This document shows, piece by piece, positions 55,762 through 64,000 of a stretch of DNA of 64,000 nt (position 1 is its first letter; the number at the start of each line of letters is the position of its first letter). This stretch comes from Gammaproteobacteria bacterium. Its GTDB lineage: Bacteria > Pseudomonadota > Gammaproteobacteria > Steroidobacterales > GCA-2729495. The translations under genes were made by a program, and so were the position numbers. Where the stretch lies: the NCBI GenBank assembly GCA_015709695.1, contig CP054183.1:1662992-1726991 (forward strand). The letters are read 5' to 3'. The notes beneath the pieces were generated by a model. It had not been told where the DNA came from, did no database searches, and saw only the letters and a program-made list of their open reading frames with translations.

Positions 55762-57798
55762 TCAGATGATGAACCAGGCCGACAACACCACGTCGATGGC
55801 CTTGATGCCGGCGAAGGGAAGCAGCACGCCCCCCACGCCGTAGACCAGCATGTTGGTGCGCAGCAGCTCGCTGGCACCGGCTGGCCTGAAATGCACGCCC
55901 CGCAGCGCCAGCGGAATCAGCAGCGGAATGATCAGCGCATTGAAGACCAGCGCCGACAACACCGCACTGGCCGGGCTCGCCAGCCGCATGACATCGAGCA
56001 CCGCCATCTGCGGGATGGCGCCGGCAAACAGCGCCGGCAGGATGGCGAAGTACTTGGACACATCGTTGGCCAGCGAGAAGGTGGTCAGTGCGCCGCGCGT
56101 GATGAGCTGCTGCTTGCCGATCTCGACCACCTCGAGCAGCTTGGTGGGATCGGAATCCAGGTCCACCATGTTGGCCGCCTCCTTGGCGGCCTGCGTGCCG
56201 GAATTCATCGCCAGCCCGACATCCGCCTGGGCCAGCGCCGGCGCATCGTTGGTGCCATCGCCCACCATCGCCACCAGGCGACCCTCCGCCTGCTCCTCGC
56301 GGATGCGGGCCAGCTTGTCCTCCGGTCGCGCCTCGGCGATGTAGTCGTCGACGCCCGCCTCGGCAGCGATGTTCGCCGCCGTGAGGGTGTTGTCGCCGGT
56401 GATCATCACGGTGCGCACCCCCATGGCCCGCAGGCGCGCAAAGCGTTCCTTGATGCCGTGCTTCACGACATCGGACAGCTCGATGACGCCGAGCACCTGG
56501 TGCCCGTCGCTGACCACCAGCGGCGTCGCTCCCCTCCTCGCCACCTCGCCGACACGCGCCTCCAGCCCGGCGGGCACCTCGCCCTGCAGGGCCTGCACAT
56601 GCGCCACGATGGCATCCATGGCGCCCTTGCGGATCACCCGGCCACCAGGCAGGTCCACGCCCGACATCCGCAACTGCGCCGAGAACGGCACGAAGCGCGC
56701 ACCCGCCGGCTCGCCGCCCGGCTCGTCGCCGCCACGCGCCAGCCTGACGATGGACTTGCCCTCGGGCGTCGGGTCCGCCAGCGAGGCCAGCAGGGCGGCC
56801 TGGCGCAGCTGCGCGGCATCGACCCCGGCCAGCGCATGCATGGCGGTGGCCTGCCGGTCGCCGTGGGTGATCGTGCCGGTCTTGTCGAGCAGCAGGACAT
56901 CCACGTCGCCCGCCACCTCGACGGCCTTGCCGGACCTGGCAAGGATGTTGGCCCGCAGTGCGCGGTTCATGCCGGCAATGCCGATGGCCGGCAGCAGGCC
57001 GCCGATGGTGGTCGGGATCAGGCACACCAGCAGCGCCACCAGCAACACCAGGTCGATCTCCACGCCAACGAAGGCGGCGATGAACGGCAGCGTCACGACC
57101 ACCACCAGGAAGGTCAGGGTCATGACTGCCAGCAGGATGCCCAGCGCGATCTCGTTGGGGGTCTTCTGCCGGGATGCGCCCTCCACCAGGGCGATCATGC
57201 GGTCCAGGAAGCTGTTGCCGGGCTCGGCAGTCACCCTGACGACGATGCGGTCCGACAGCACCTTGGTGCCGCCGATGACGCCCGAGCGATCCGTGCCGGC
57301 CTCGCGCAGAACCGGCGCGGATTCGCCGGTCACGGCAGCCTCGTTGACCGTCGCCATCCCTACGATGATCTCGCCATCGGCGGGGATCAGCTGCCCCGAC
57401 TCGACGACGACGCGATCATCCGCACGCAATTCCGCGGCCGGGATGACCGATTCGCCTCCCGACTCGTCGAGGCGGCGCGCCACCAGGTCCTTGCGCGCAC
57501 GCCGCAGCGATGCGGCCTGGCCACGGCCGCGTGCCTCCGCCACCGCCTCGGCGAAATTGGCGAACAGCACCGTGGCCAGCAGCGTGGCGGTCACCGCCCA
57601 GCCGAAGCCCGCGCCGGTCCGGCCCGCGAGCGTCGCCAGGGCGGTGACGATCGTGCCGGCCCAGACCACGGCCATCACCGGGTTGCGCAGGACGTGCCAC
57701 GGCGCAAGCTTGCCGAAAGAATGGATGATCGCCGATCGCAAGTCATGTCCGCTGTCGAGGGACACGTCCGCAGCCAGTCTTGCATGCCTCTTGTTCAT
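55762..57798 (-). CDS. kdpB: KdpB catalytic subunit of potassium ATPase
   Basis: This 678-residue P-type ATPase has phosphorylated Asp305 in [12 protein letters not shown], actuator TGES in [11 protein letters not shown] and hinge [12 protein letters not shown]. Membrane helices near residues 40-80, 215-265 and the C-terminus fit KdpB. It forms the high-affinity K+ pump with KdpA and KdpC. It lies 13 nt after kdpA. Confidence 0.97.
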   Translation of the reverse strand: MNKRHARLAADVSLDSGHDLRSAIIHSFGKLAPWHVLRNPVMAVVWAGTIVTALATLAGRTGAGFGWAVTATLLATVLFANFAEAVAEARGRGQAASLRRARKDLVARRLDESGGESVIPAAELRADDRVVVESGQLIPADGEIIVGMATVNEAAVTGESAPVLREAGTDRSGVIGGTKVLSDRIVVRVTAEPGNSFLDRMIALVEGASRQKTPNEIALGILLAVMTLTFLVVVVTLPFIAAFVGVEIDLVLLVALLVCLIPTTIGGLLPAIGIAGMNRALRANILARSGKAVEVAGDVDVLLLDKTGTITHGDRQATAMHALAGVDAAQLRQAALLASLADPTPEGKSIVRLARGGDEPGGEPAGARFVPFSAQLRMSGVDLPGGRVIRKGAMDAIVAHVQALQGEVPAGLEARVGEVARRGATPLVVSDGHQVLGVIELSDVVKHGIKERFARLRAMGVRTVMITGDNTLTAANIAAEAGVDDYIAEARPEDKLARIREEQAEGRLVAMVGDGTNDAPALAQADVGLAMNSGTQAAKEAANMVDLDSDPTKLLEVVEIGKQQLITRGALTTFSLANDVSKYFAILPALFAGAIPQMAVLDVMRLASPASAVLSALVFNALIIPLLIPLALRGVHFRPAGASELLRTNMLVYGVGGVLLPFAGIKAIDVVLSAWFII

Positions 57799-57811
57799 TT
57801 CCGGGCCACCT

Positions 57812-59527
57812 TCAGCGGGAGAGTTGCGATACCAGCAGGAGATGGTCAGCCACCGGCCCGAGCACCAGTACTGGCATGAACTGCAGCAGCGTGAGGATCA
57901 CGACGATACCGATCAGCGTCAGCGCGAAAGTCGGGGTTTCCACGCGCAGCGTGCCGGCACCTTCCGGGGCCTGGCGCTTGGCGGCGAGCATGGCGGCGAT
58001 GGCGAGCGGTATCACCAGTGCCGGAAATCGGCCGGCCGCCAGAACGATGGCGCAGGTCACGTTCCACCATGTGGTCGCGTCGCCCAGACCCTCGAACCCG
58101 GAGCCATTGTTGGCAAAGGCCGAGGTGTACTCGTAGAACACCTGGCTGATGCCATGAAAGCCCGGATTGGAGTTCCCCGTGAGATCGGGAAAGGCCAGCG
58201 CCACGGCGGTGAATCCCAGCAGTACCACCGGCTGCCACAGCACCAGGATGGCGAGCAGCCTGACCTCGGGCCCTTCCACCTTGCGCCCGAACAACTCGGG
58301 CGTGCGGCCGGTCATCAGGCCCGCCAGGAACACGCTCAGCAGCAGGTAGACGATGAACTGCTGGATGCCGCAGCCGACACCGCCCCAGATGCTGTTGATC
58401 AGCATGTTGGTCATCGCCACCAGGCCGGTCAGCGGCGCGGACGAGTCCAGCATCATGTTGACCGAACCGTTGTTGATCTGTGTCGTCGTGGCCGCCCACA
58501 GGGCCGAGGCATCCGCGCCCAGGCGCACTTCCTTGCCCTCCATCAACGCCGGGTCCGCAGTCGTGCCGGAATGTCCCTCCGACCACAGCGCAAGGCCGGT
58601 GGAGGCCACCGACATGATGAGCATGGTGCAGACCACCATGATGCCGAAGGGCCGGCGGCCGGTGAACGGACCGACCATGAAGGCGATGGCCACCGGGATC
58701 AGCGCGATGCCGAGGACCTCCAGAAAATTCGACAATGGCGTCGGATTCTCCAGCGGCACGGTGCTGTTGGGGCCATACCAGCCGCCGCCATTGCTGCCGA
58801 GCTGCTTGATGGCCACCATCGGTGCCACCGGGCCCAGCGGGATCTTCTGCTCGCGGAACTCTGCCGAGGACTCCACCGGCTCGATCACCGGGCCGGCCGC
58901 CAGGGTCGCCGGGACTCCCTGCCAGGTCAGCAACGCCGACCACAGCAGGCAGACCGGCAGCACGCAGCGCAGGGTCGCCCGCGTGACATCGGCCCAGTAG
59001 TTGCCGACATCGACGCCGGTACCCGCGCCATTCGTGCCGCGCTGGCCTGCCTGGCGGCCGCCGAACAGGCCGCGAAGCGTGGCCGCCGCAACCGCAAGGC
59101 CCATGACCGGCGTCACCACCTGCAGGCCGACGATGCCCGTCATCTGTGACAGGTAGGAGAGCTGCGCCTGCCCCGAGTAGTGCTGCTGGTTGGTATTCGT
59201 CAGGAACGACACCATGGTATGCAGCGCGAGGTCCCAGCTCATGTTCGGCACGCCGTCCGGATTGAGTGGCAGCCAGGCCTGGGTCATAAAGATGGTCCAT
59301 ACGACGATGGCCAGCACCAGGTTGCTGAGGAGAAAGGCGCCGGCATAACCGCGCCAGCTCATGCCGATTTCCGCTCGCGTTCCCAGCAGCGCATAGATCG
59401 GCCGCTCGATCCAGCCGAACAACGCATCACCGCGCATCGCCTCGCCGCGCATCACCATGGCGAGGTAGTGGCCCAGTGGCCAGCCAAGCGCCAGGAGCAG
59501 CAGCAGGAACAGCAGGTACTCGATCAT
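57812..59527 (-). CDS. kdpA: KdpA potassium-translocating subunit
   Basis: This 571-residue, about ten-helix subunit forms the K+ path. Selectivity-filter-like repeats appear, for example [30 protein letters not shown] and [27 protein letters not shown] at the start is typical. No kdpF-like small membrane gene is visible in the 66 nt upstream. A porin gene is encoded immediately upstream on the same strand. Confidence 0.97.
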   Translation of the reverse strand: MIEYLLFLLLLLALGWPLGHYLAMVMRGEAMRGDALFGWIERPIYALLGTRAEIGMSWRGYAGAFLLSNLVLAIVVWTIFMTQAWLPLNPDGVPNMSWDLALHTMVSFLTNTNQQHYSGQAQLSYLSQMTGIVGLQVVTPVMGLAVAAATLRGLFGGRQAGQRGTNGAGTGVDVGNYWADVTRATLRCVLPVCLLWSALLTWQGVPATLAAGPVIEPVESSAEFREQKIPLGPVAPMVAIKQLGSNGGGWYGPNSTVPLENPTPLSNFLEVLGIALIPVAIAFMVGPFTGRRPFGIMVVCTMLIMSVASTGLALWSEGHSGTTADPALMEGKEVRLGADASALWAATTTQINNGSVNMMLDSSAPLTGLVAMTNMLINSIWGGVGCGIQQFIVYLLLSVFLAGLMTGRTPELFGRKVEGPEVRLLAILVLWQPVVLLGFTAVALAFPDLTGNSNPGFHGISQVFYEYTSAFANNGSGFEGLGDATTWWNVTCAIVLAAGRFPALVIPLAIAAMLAAKRQAPEGAGTLRVETPTFALTLIGIVVILTLLQFMPVLVLGPVADHLLLVSQLSR

Positions 59528-59593
59528 GATCCGGGTCTCCGGGAGTGACTGGCCGGCACGGCAGGCGCGCCCATGCGTATGCCTGCACTGCCG

Positions 59594-60298
59594 CTAGAAG
59601 GACGCCTGCAGGGCAAGTTCGGCACGGGATCCGGCCAGGCCGGGGAACAGGCGTTCTGCCGCCGCATCCGTGTCGTGCAGCGTCAGGCGGATTTCGAATG
59701 GGGCCTGGAAGGCCCACACCACACCAAGGGATCCGTGCGTGTAGTCGTCCGCGAAACTGCTGGCGAGCAGGTAGCGGGCGAGCGTTGCCTCCAGGCGCCA
59801 GGTGCCGGCAAGCGGATAGCGCGCACCGGCCAGGATGTAGGTGCCTGTTTCATCGCTCGCCATGGCGTCGCCGGAGTACGCGACGGCCAGCCAGTACCGG
59901 TCGCGCCAGGTCAGCGCGGCGTTGAGTTCATTCCAGTCGAGATCGACCGTGGTCGATGGATACTCGTAGCGCTGGAAATAGAGGTCGAGTGTCCAGTCCG
60001 GGGCAATCCGGCCGCTCCAGCCGACGGCGAGGTCGAACTCGCTGCTGGCGCCATTGTCCGGACTGAACCTGACGTTGTATGCCCAGGCGGACGCATAGAC
60101 GCCTGAATCATGGCCGTACCTGAAGCTGGCCTGGAGGCCGGGTTCCTCCTGGGTCTGGGAGGATCCCCGCCAGACGTAGTCCGATGTCAGGGCAGCGTAG
60201 CCGCTGGCCTGGGCATGCGCCATGCCCGGCAGCCCGAGCAACAGGCCGCAGGCTGCAAGTACGCATTTCGGAATGAACTGACCGGCTGCGGAAGGCAT
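59594..60298 (-). CDS. TorF-family putative porin
   Basis: This 234-residue outer-membrane protein has a signal peptide (LAACGLLLGLPGMAHAQ) and a small beta-barrel with alternating strands; the last residues LALQASF end with Phe, the BAM-type signature. SGYAALTSDYVWRGSSQTQE at the start of the mature chain is the hallmark of the TIGR02001/Gcw_chp (TorF-like) family. It lies 66 nt before kdpA on the same strand, so it may be co-expressed under K+ limitation or sit in front of an own promoter. Cargo unknown. Confidence 0.82.
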   Translation of the reverse strand: MPSAAGQFIPKCVLAACGLLLGLPGMAHAQASGYAALTSDYVWRGSSQTQEEPGLQASFRYGHDSGVYASAWAYNVRFSPDNGASSEFDLAVGWSGRIAPDWTLDLYFQRYEYPSTTVDLDWNELNAALTWRDRYWLAVAYSGDAMASDETGTYILAGARYPLAGTWRLEATLARYLLASSFADDYTHGSLGVVWAFQAPFEIRLTLHDTDAAAERLFPGLAGSRAELALQASF

Positions 60299-60421
60299 GT
60301 CCCTGCATCTCGAGGCACCGCAACATTGCGATGTCCCAGTGTTCGGCAGGGTGCCGTAACTTCTCCATTCCGGGCCGGGCCCGGCCTGTAAGTTTCACGT
60401 AAATTCCGCTGGCGGTCCGCC

Positions 60422-61546
60422 TCAGTTCGCCTGGATGGTGACGAACGGCGTCGGTGCGCTGGGCCCGGACTCGGCGAGAGTCAGCATCACCAGCAGGAAG
60501 GAGAACATCCCCTTCGAGGCCAGGTCACGGTTCTCGATCCAGTACCAGCGGTCGCCGTAGAACACGGTGGCGAAGGCATCGTCCGGCTTGGTCTCGCCGC
60601 TGAGGATGCGGATCAGCGGCGGCAGCGTCTCGCGGCCATCGGGCGGCGCGGGCAGGTGCGGGTAGGCGCGCATCTCGCGCTCGTGCTCCTCCGGGATCTG
60701 CACGAAGGTCGCCAGCTCGTAGAGGATCTGGAAACCGGAGCGGGTGTGCAGGGCGATGACATCGTCACGCCCCGGCGGCAACTCGCCGTAGATGATCGAG
60801 AAGGTGTTCTTCGCCGGGTTCAGCCCCAGCAGCCGCTTGACCACGTCCCAGTCCGCCTGAACCTCGGGGGTCAGGTTGCGGCCGGCGAAGAACATGACGA
60901 GCCCCTCGCTCTTGTTGTCCTTGTCGATTTCCAGCCGCGAACCCACCGTGCCGGAGGCCTGCACCCGCCGCATGGCCTGCAGCAGCTGCACGTACTCCGG
61001 GTCCTCCAGCCGCAGCTGCGCCCCGCCGCGGCTGTTGGACAGGCCGTTCACGGTCTGCACCGCCGCCATGAACAGCATGTCCACGCGCCAGCCCGCCTCG
61101 ACCAGCTCGAACAGGCGGATGGGCGGGATCGGCGTCATCAGCGTGCGCACGAACTGCGAACCCGACAGCGGCACGTAGGTGATGGTCGGCTTGTCCGTGT
61201 ATTGCCCCTGCACGCCGAGGTTGACGACGCTGTTGGAGCTGCTGCTGGACGCCGGCAGGTTGGGATACAGCACGCCGCCGGCCTGCATGCTGCTGACCAG
61301 CTGGTAGCTGCTGACGATCTGCCCGACGTCGACGAAGATCGGCGTGTCGCCGTAGCGCATCTTGACGATGTTCAGCAGCGTCTGCTGCTTCCAGGAATTC
61401 GCCATGGCCTGGGTGAAGTCCAGGCGGTCGCGGTCGAGCGTCACCGCGCCGTAGCTCATGCAGCCGGTCAGCCCGAGCATCGCCATCATCAGGAAACCCG
61501 GCCGCAGCCATCCGGCACGGCGCAGCGCTGGCACTCGTTGCATCAC
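60422..61546 (-). CDS. Lipoprotein of unknown function
   Basis: This 374-residue protein has signal peptide and lipobox MMAMLGLTGC (Cys near residue 29). The mature part begins GAVTLDRDRLDFTQAMANSW and contains SSSSSNSVVNLGVQG, a low-complexity serine stretch, then a mixed alpha/beta region (for example LFELVEAGWRVDMLFMAAV). I do not recognise a family. Its upstream neighbour is the broken glycosyltransferase. Anchoring in the outer membrane is likely since no +2 Asp follows the Cys. Confidence 0.75.
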   Translation of the reverse strand: MMQRVPALRRAGWLRPGFLMMAMLGLTGCMSYGAVTLDRDRLDFTQAMANSWKQQTLLNIVKMRYGDTPIFVDVGQIVSSYQLVSSMQAGGVLYPNLPASSSSSNSVVNLGVQGQYTDKPTITYVPLSGSQFVRTLMTPIPPIRLFELVEAGWRVDMLFMAAVQTVNGLSNSRGGAQLRLEDPEYVQLLQAMRRVQASGTVGSRLEIDKDNKSEGLVMFFAGRNLTPEVQADWDVVKRLLGLNPAKNTFSIIYGELPPGRDDVIALHTRSGFQILYELATFVQIPEEHEREMRAYPHLPAPPDGRETLPPLIRILSGETKPDDAFATVFYGDRWYWIENRDLASKGMFSFLLVMLTLAESGPSAPTPFVTIQAN

Positions 61547-61612
61547 GATCTTCCCCCGTCTGTCAGCTCCGGGTTCCCGTCCCCGGATCGTTGCGGTCTG
61601 GCGGCGGCAAGA

Positions 61613-62696
61613 TTAGCCGAGGTCGCGCGGAAATACAGCTTGCAGCCGTTCGATGACGGCGACTGCCGTGCCCAGGCCATCTTCCCGGGCCATCGTCCTG
61701 CCGAGGTCGGCCGCGCGTGCGATGACAGCCGGCTGCGCAACGAAGTCGAGGGCCGTGGCGAGGGCTGCCGCATCCGGGCGCGCCGTCGACAGCGCCGCCG
61801 GCGCCACCCCCAGCTGCCGCAGGCGGGCCGCCCAGAAGGGCTGGTCCCCGGTGAAGGGCATGACGATGGAGGGCTTGCCCGCCCGCAACGCCGAGTGGCT
61901 CGTGCCGGAGCCGCCGTGGTGGATCACGGCGGCCGTCCGCGGGAACAGCCAGTCATGCGGCGTCTCGCCGATGGCCAGGACATGGTCGGGAAGCCGCATG
62001 CCAGCCAGGCCATTCCAGCCCGGCCAGAACAGCGCGCGTCGGCCGGCCAGGGCGGTGACCACCGCCTCGAGCATCGCGCGCATGTCGATTCCCGTCATGC
62101 TGCCGAATCCCACGTAAGCGGGCGGCTCTCCGGCCGACAGGAACCTCGCCAGTTGCTCCGCAGGCCGGTAGTCCCCTGCCGCCGGAACCAGCCACTGGCC
62201 ACACATGGTCGCCTGGGCCGGCCAGTCCGCGGGCGCGGGCAGCAGCGTCGGTGAAATGCCGTAGAGCATGGGATGGCTCGTCCACAATGCCCTCCTCGCC
62301 GGCAGGCCGAGCACGTCCTGGCGCGCGCGGTTGAGCGCCTTCCTGAACGACAGCCAGAACAGCTGGTTGGTGAGCCGCCAGCCCGGAGGTTACGATGGCA
62401 TCGCAGCCACGTGCCGCCGCCAGCGTTTCGCGCATCCAGGCCGCGGTGTTCGCGTTGACCAGCCTGACGAGCGCGCCGGCCGTGCTGCGCGGCTCCTGCC
62501 GTCCCCACTTGGCAAACAGCTCGCGGATATCGCCGGACAACACCGCCGTGGGCAGGCCCAGCGCCTGTGCCGTACCCAGTGTCCGGGCATCCCCGAGCAG
62601 GAACACCTCGTGTCCTGCCCTGCGCAGCGCATCTCCCAGGGCGGCCAGCGGGCGGACATCGCCCTCGGTGCCGTAGGTCAGGATCCCGAGCTTCAT
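61613..62696 (-). pseudogene. Broken UGT/GT28-like glycosyltransferase
   Basis: The N-terminal half (KLGILTYGTEGDVRPLAALG, then DAIVTSGLAA) and the C-terminal half (LTNQLFWLSFRKALNRARQD, PTLLPAPADWP, VIHHGGSGTSHSALRAGKPS) belong to one UDP-sugar-dependent macrolide/sterol-type glycosyltransferase, but they are in different frames. The switch is near 62385-62395. At that point about 40 residues that normally carry the acceptor-loop and a Pro-rich PTxxFP segment are missing, so the damage is a deletion with frameshift, not a single-base error. The total span of 1084 nt is not a multiple of three. The full gene would have made a glycosyltransferase of about 400 residues. Confidence 0.8.
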
Positions 62697-62870
62697 GATG
62701 CGTTCCGAGCGCTGCTGGCCAGGCCCCGGAGGAATGGCTCGCAAGATGGCCAGCTGCGATGCCGCCCTGGATCATGAGGCACGCGAACTCCGTGCAGCCG
62801 CGGCCGGTCGGGGCCGGACGGCCGGCGGCGGATCGGTCGTGTGTTGACCGCTACCGCAACCGCGGCAGGA

Positions 62871-63494
62871 CTACTTCCGCCGTGCCCTCAGCGCCACCAG
62901 GCCGAAGCCGGACAGCAGGAGAGGCAGTGCACCGGGCAATGGCGTGACCACGGGGTCCACCGTCCTGAACAGGGCATAGCCGCCCTCGCTGGCACTGCTG
63001 CCACCGAAGACGTCCGTCCACACGAAGCTCGCCGGGGAACCGCCGATCAGGCTGCCGTAGGGTGAAGACCCGTTGGGCATGCTCACCATGAGAGTGGACC
63101 AGGCCGTTGCGGAGGTCGCTAGGGCTTCGGCATCACTCGCGGACGGATCCTTGATGCTGCCGTGGTCCTTGCCCACCCAGTCGGTCGTGTTCGAGTAGAG
63201 CTTGGTGCCGGCAATGTCGAACTCGCCGATCCAGGCATGCGGCGGGCCGTAGGACGCGCTGTCCCAGGCGGCGACGAAAATATGCTGCCCGGCACTGGCT
63301 TCGAAGCTGAAGGTCGCTCCCTGGCCCGGCCAGGTGGTGCTTCCCGAGGCCCCGACCTCGGTCAGGGAAGCGCCGTCGGCATCGCCGACGAACACCCTGT
63401 AGTAGTCGTCCGCCACCACCCTCGCCGTGACCGTTTCGGCATGGGCGGTGGTCGCGGCAGCCAGGAGCAGGCCAGCCAGGAAATATGTCTTCAT
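62871..63494 (-). CDS. PEP-CTERM exported protein
   Basis: This 207-residue secreted protein has signal peptide YFLAGLLLAAATTAHA. The mature domain has VVADDYYRVFVGDADG and GQHIFVAAWDSASYG, a beta-rich fold with many Trp, Gly and Ser residues. The tail TPLPGALPLLLSGFGLVALR plus RRK is a PEP-CTERM (VPLPA-like) sorting signal. The ATG at 63494 is preferred; an in-frame ATG at 63512 is possible. The upstream 63495-63772 region carries degenerate repeats. Confidence 0.85.
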   Translation of the reverse strand: MKTYFLAGLLLAAATTAHAETVTARVVADDYYRVFVGDADGASLTEVGASGSTTWPGQGATFSFEASAGQHIFVAAWDSASYGPPHAWIGEFDIAGTKLYSNTTDWVGKDHGSIKDPSASDAEALATSATAWSTLMVSMPNGSSPYGSLIGGSPASFVWTDVFGGSSASEGGYALFRTVDPVVTPLPGALPLLLSGFGLVALRARRK

Positions 63495-63563
63495 GGGTGC
63501 TTCCGCCTTCATTCCTGATTCTTGTCGTTCTGCGTCACATCTTACGCCGACTGCAAGCACCCT

Positions 63564-63646
63564 CGAAATGGTATCTGACATATTTTCCCCAGGAGAAATG
63601 GTGCCCGCGGAAATGGTGCCGGAAATGGTGCCTGACATATTTTTCA
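63564..63646. repeat. Degenerate tandem GAAATGGTGCC / TGACATATTTT repeats
   Basis: Four copies of GAAATGGT (63565, 63595, 63610, 63622) alternate with two copies of TGACATATTTT (63576, 63633). The combination GGT(A/G)(T/C)CTGACATATTTT is close to GGTGTCAGACATATTTTT in the 19622-19778 inverted repeat. It lies between the PEP-CTERM gene and the toxin gene and seems a decayed member of the same family. Confidence 0.75.
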
Positions 63647-63703
63647 GAGCGGGCCACACGATTCCGACCGCCCTCGGGTCACAACGACATCCGCAAACGA
63701 GAA

Positions 63704-63727
63704 CGCCCGACCGGAACCAGTCGGGCG
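63704..63727 (-). terminator. Hairpin terminator after toxin gene
   Basis: On the minus strand CGCCCGACTGG and CCGGTCGGGCG pair over 11 bp with one mismatch around a TTC loop, followed by TTCTCGTTT. It lies about 45 nt after the toxin stop and fits an intrinsic terminator. Confidence 0.7.
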
Positions 63728-63772
63728 TCGATGAATGGTGCACGTCTGCGGTTTTCTACGTGCTCTTGATCG

Positions 63773-64000
63773 TCACCCCCCAAGTAGACGCCGCGCCAAG
63801 AGTGACTGCATATCCCGCCGACCATCGGCGATCATGTAGATGTAGACCTTCTGACCCATGATACGGTAGATCACTCGATAGGGCTTGAAGGCAGTCTGCC
63901 GATAATCCCGAATGCCGAGGCCAGCCAGTTCCTTGGGATAGGCACCACGCTCCGGGAACGCCATCAGGCTTTCGACGACCTCCAACAAACGATCCAGGAC
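63773..64000 (-). CDS. ParE/RelE-type toxin, 5' end outside window
   Basis: This is the last 75 residues of a type II toxin. RLLEVVESLMAFPERGAYP, GIRDYRQTAFKPYRVIYRI and YIYMIADGRRDMQSLL match the ParE/RelE fold, in which the chain interferes with gyrase or mRNA. The frame continues past base 64000, so start codon and antitoxin gene, normally upstream, cannot be seen. A terminator-like hairpin follows it. Confidence 0.88.
   Translation of the reverse strand, partial: VLDRLLEVVESLMAFPERGAYPKELAGLGIRDYRQTAFKPYRVIYRIMGQKVYIYMIADGRRDMQSLLARRLLGG

Noticed and set aside
59528-59593. A kdpF gene before kdpA
   Set aside because: The only short frame encodes a polar peptide without a membrane helix.

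Overview
This 64 kb window is high-GC (mostly about 65-70% by eye) and almost entirely coding. It looks like the chromosome of a Gram-negative bacterium, probably a gammaproteobacterium. The reasons are a TonB-dependent receptor under a TPP riboswitch, Kdp potassium uptake, a NorR-type regulator beside a copper nitrite reductase, a hut operon with HutC, a TorF-type porin, and an exosortase/PEP-CTERM system. No genus can be assigned from the sequence alone. No tRNA, rRNA, CRISPR array or intact insertion sequence was seen.

Region 1 (1-14385) is an exopolysaccharide locus tied to the exosortase system. A cut-off asparagine synthetase, a GT4 glycosyltransferase and a transglutaminase-like membrane protein read forward. 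Opposite them is a long run on the minus strand: chain-length determinant, tyrosine autokinase, AAA ATPase, Wzx flippase, a Tat-type exported glycosidase-like protein, a Wzy-like polymerase, a second GT4 enzyme and a methyltransferase. The part from about 1.3 to 9.7 kb is clearly poorer in GC than the rest, as expected for an exchanged serotype-like cassette. A PEP-CTERM protein lies upstream.

Region 2 (14590-18652) is a thiamine salvage operon: TPP riboswitch, TonB receptor, YkoF-like thiamine-binding protein, PnuT transporter and a thiamine-kinase-like enzyme. Region 3 (18735-21240) has an amidohydrolase facing a class III CoA-transferase across a perfect 73-bp inverted repeat, plus a small unknown gene. 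Region 4 (21336-33908) holds the exosortase core (TPR lipoprotein PrsT, WecB epimerase, exosortase-EpsI fusion). Next to it is an unusual group of predicted modification enzymes: TPR-GT41 O-GlcNAc-transferase-like, DxD glycosyltransferase-like, sulfotransferase-like, TPR-2OG/Fe(II) oxygenase-like, SlyD-like PPIase and a methyltransferase.

Region 5 (34044-37142) is a tandem family of three secreted paralogues. Two have PEP-CTERM tails and one has a GlyGly-CTERM-like tail. Region 6 (37229-39513) has an alpha/beta hydrolase without the usual serine, an SDR reductase and a small repeat-containing protein, with a nested palindrome between the first two. Region 7 (39626-45889) is a complete histidine utilisation operon hutU-I-G-H-C with a visible promoter and operator. 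Region 8 (45899-50657) is a nitrite-reductase cluster: nirK, two cytochromes c and a two-domain multicopper oxidase, divergent from a NorR-like sigma54 activator across an FNR/DNR-type box. Region 9 (50669-60298) has pirin, the kdpABCDE operon and a porin. Region 10 (60422-64000) has an unknown lipoprotein, a broken UGT-like glycosyltransferase, another PEP-CTERM protein, a degenerate repeat and a ParE/RelE-type toxin cut by the window end.

Long antisense open frames are common because of the GC content and were excluded. All functions are inferred from motifs and context; no database search was possible.
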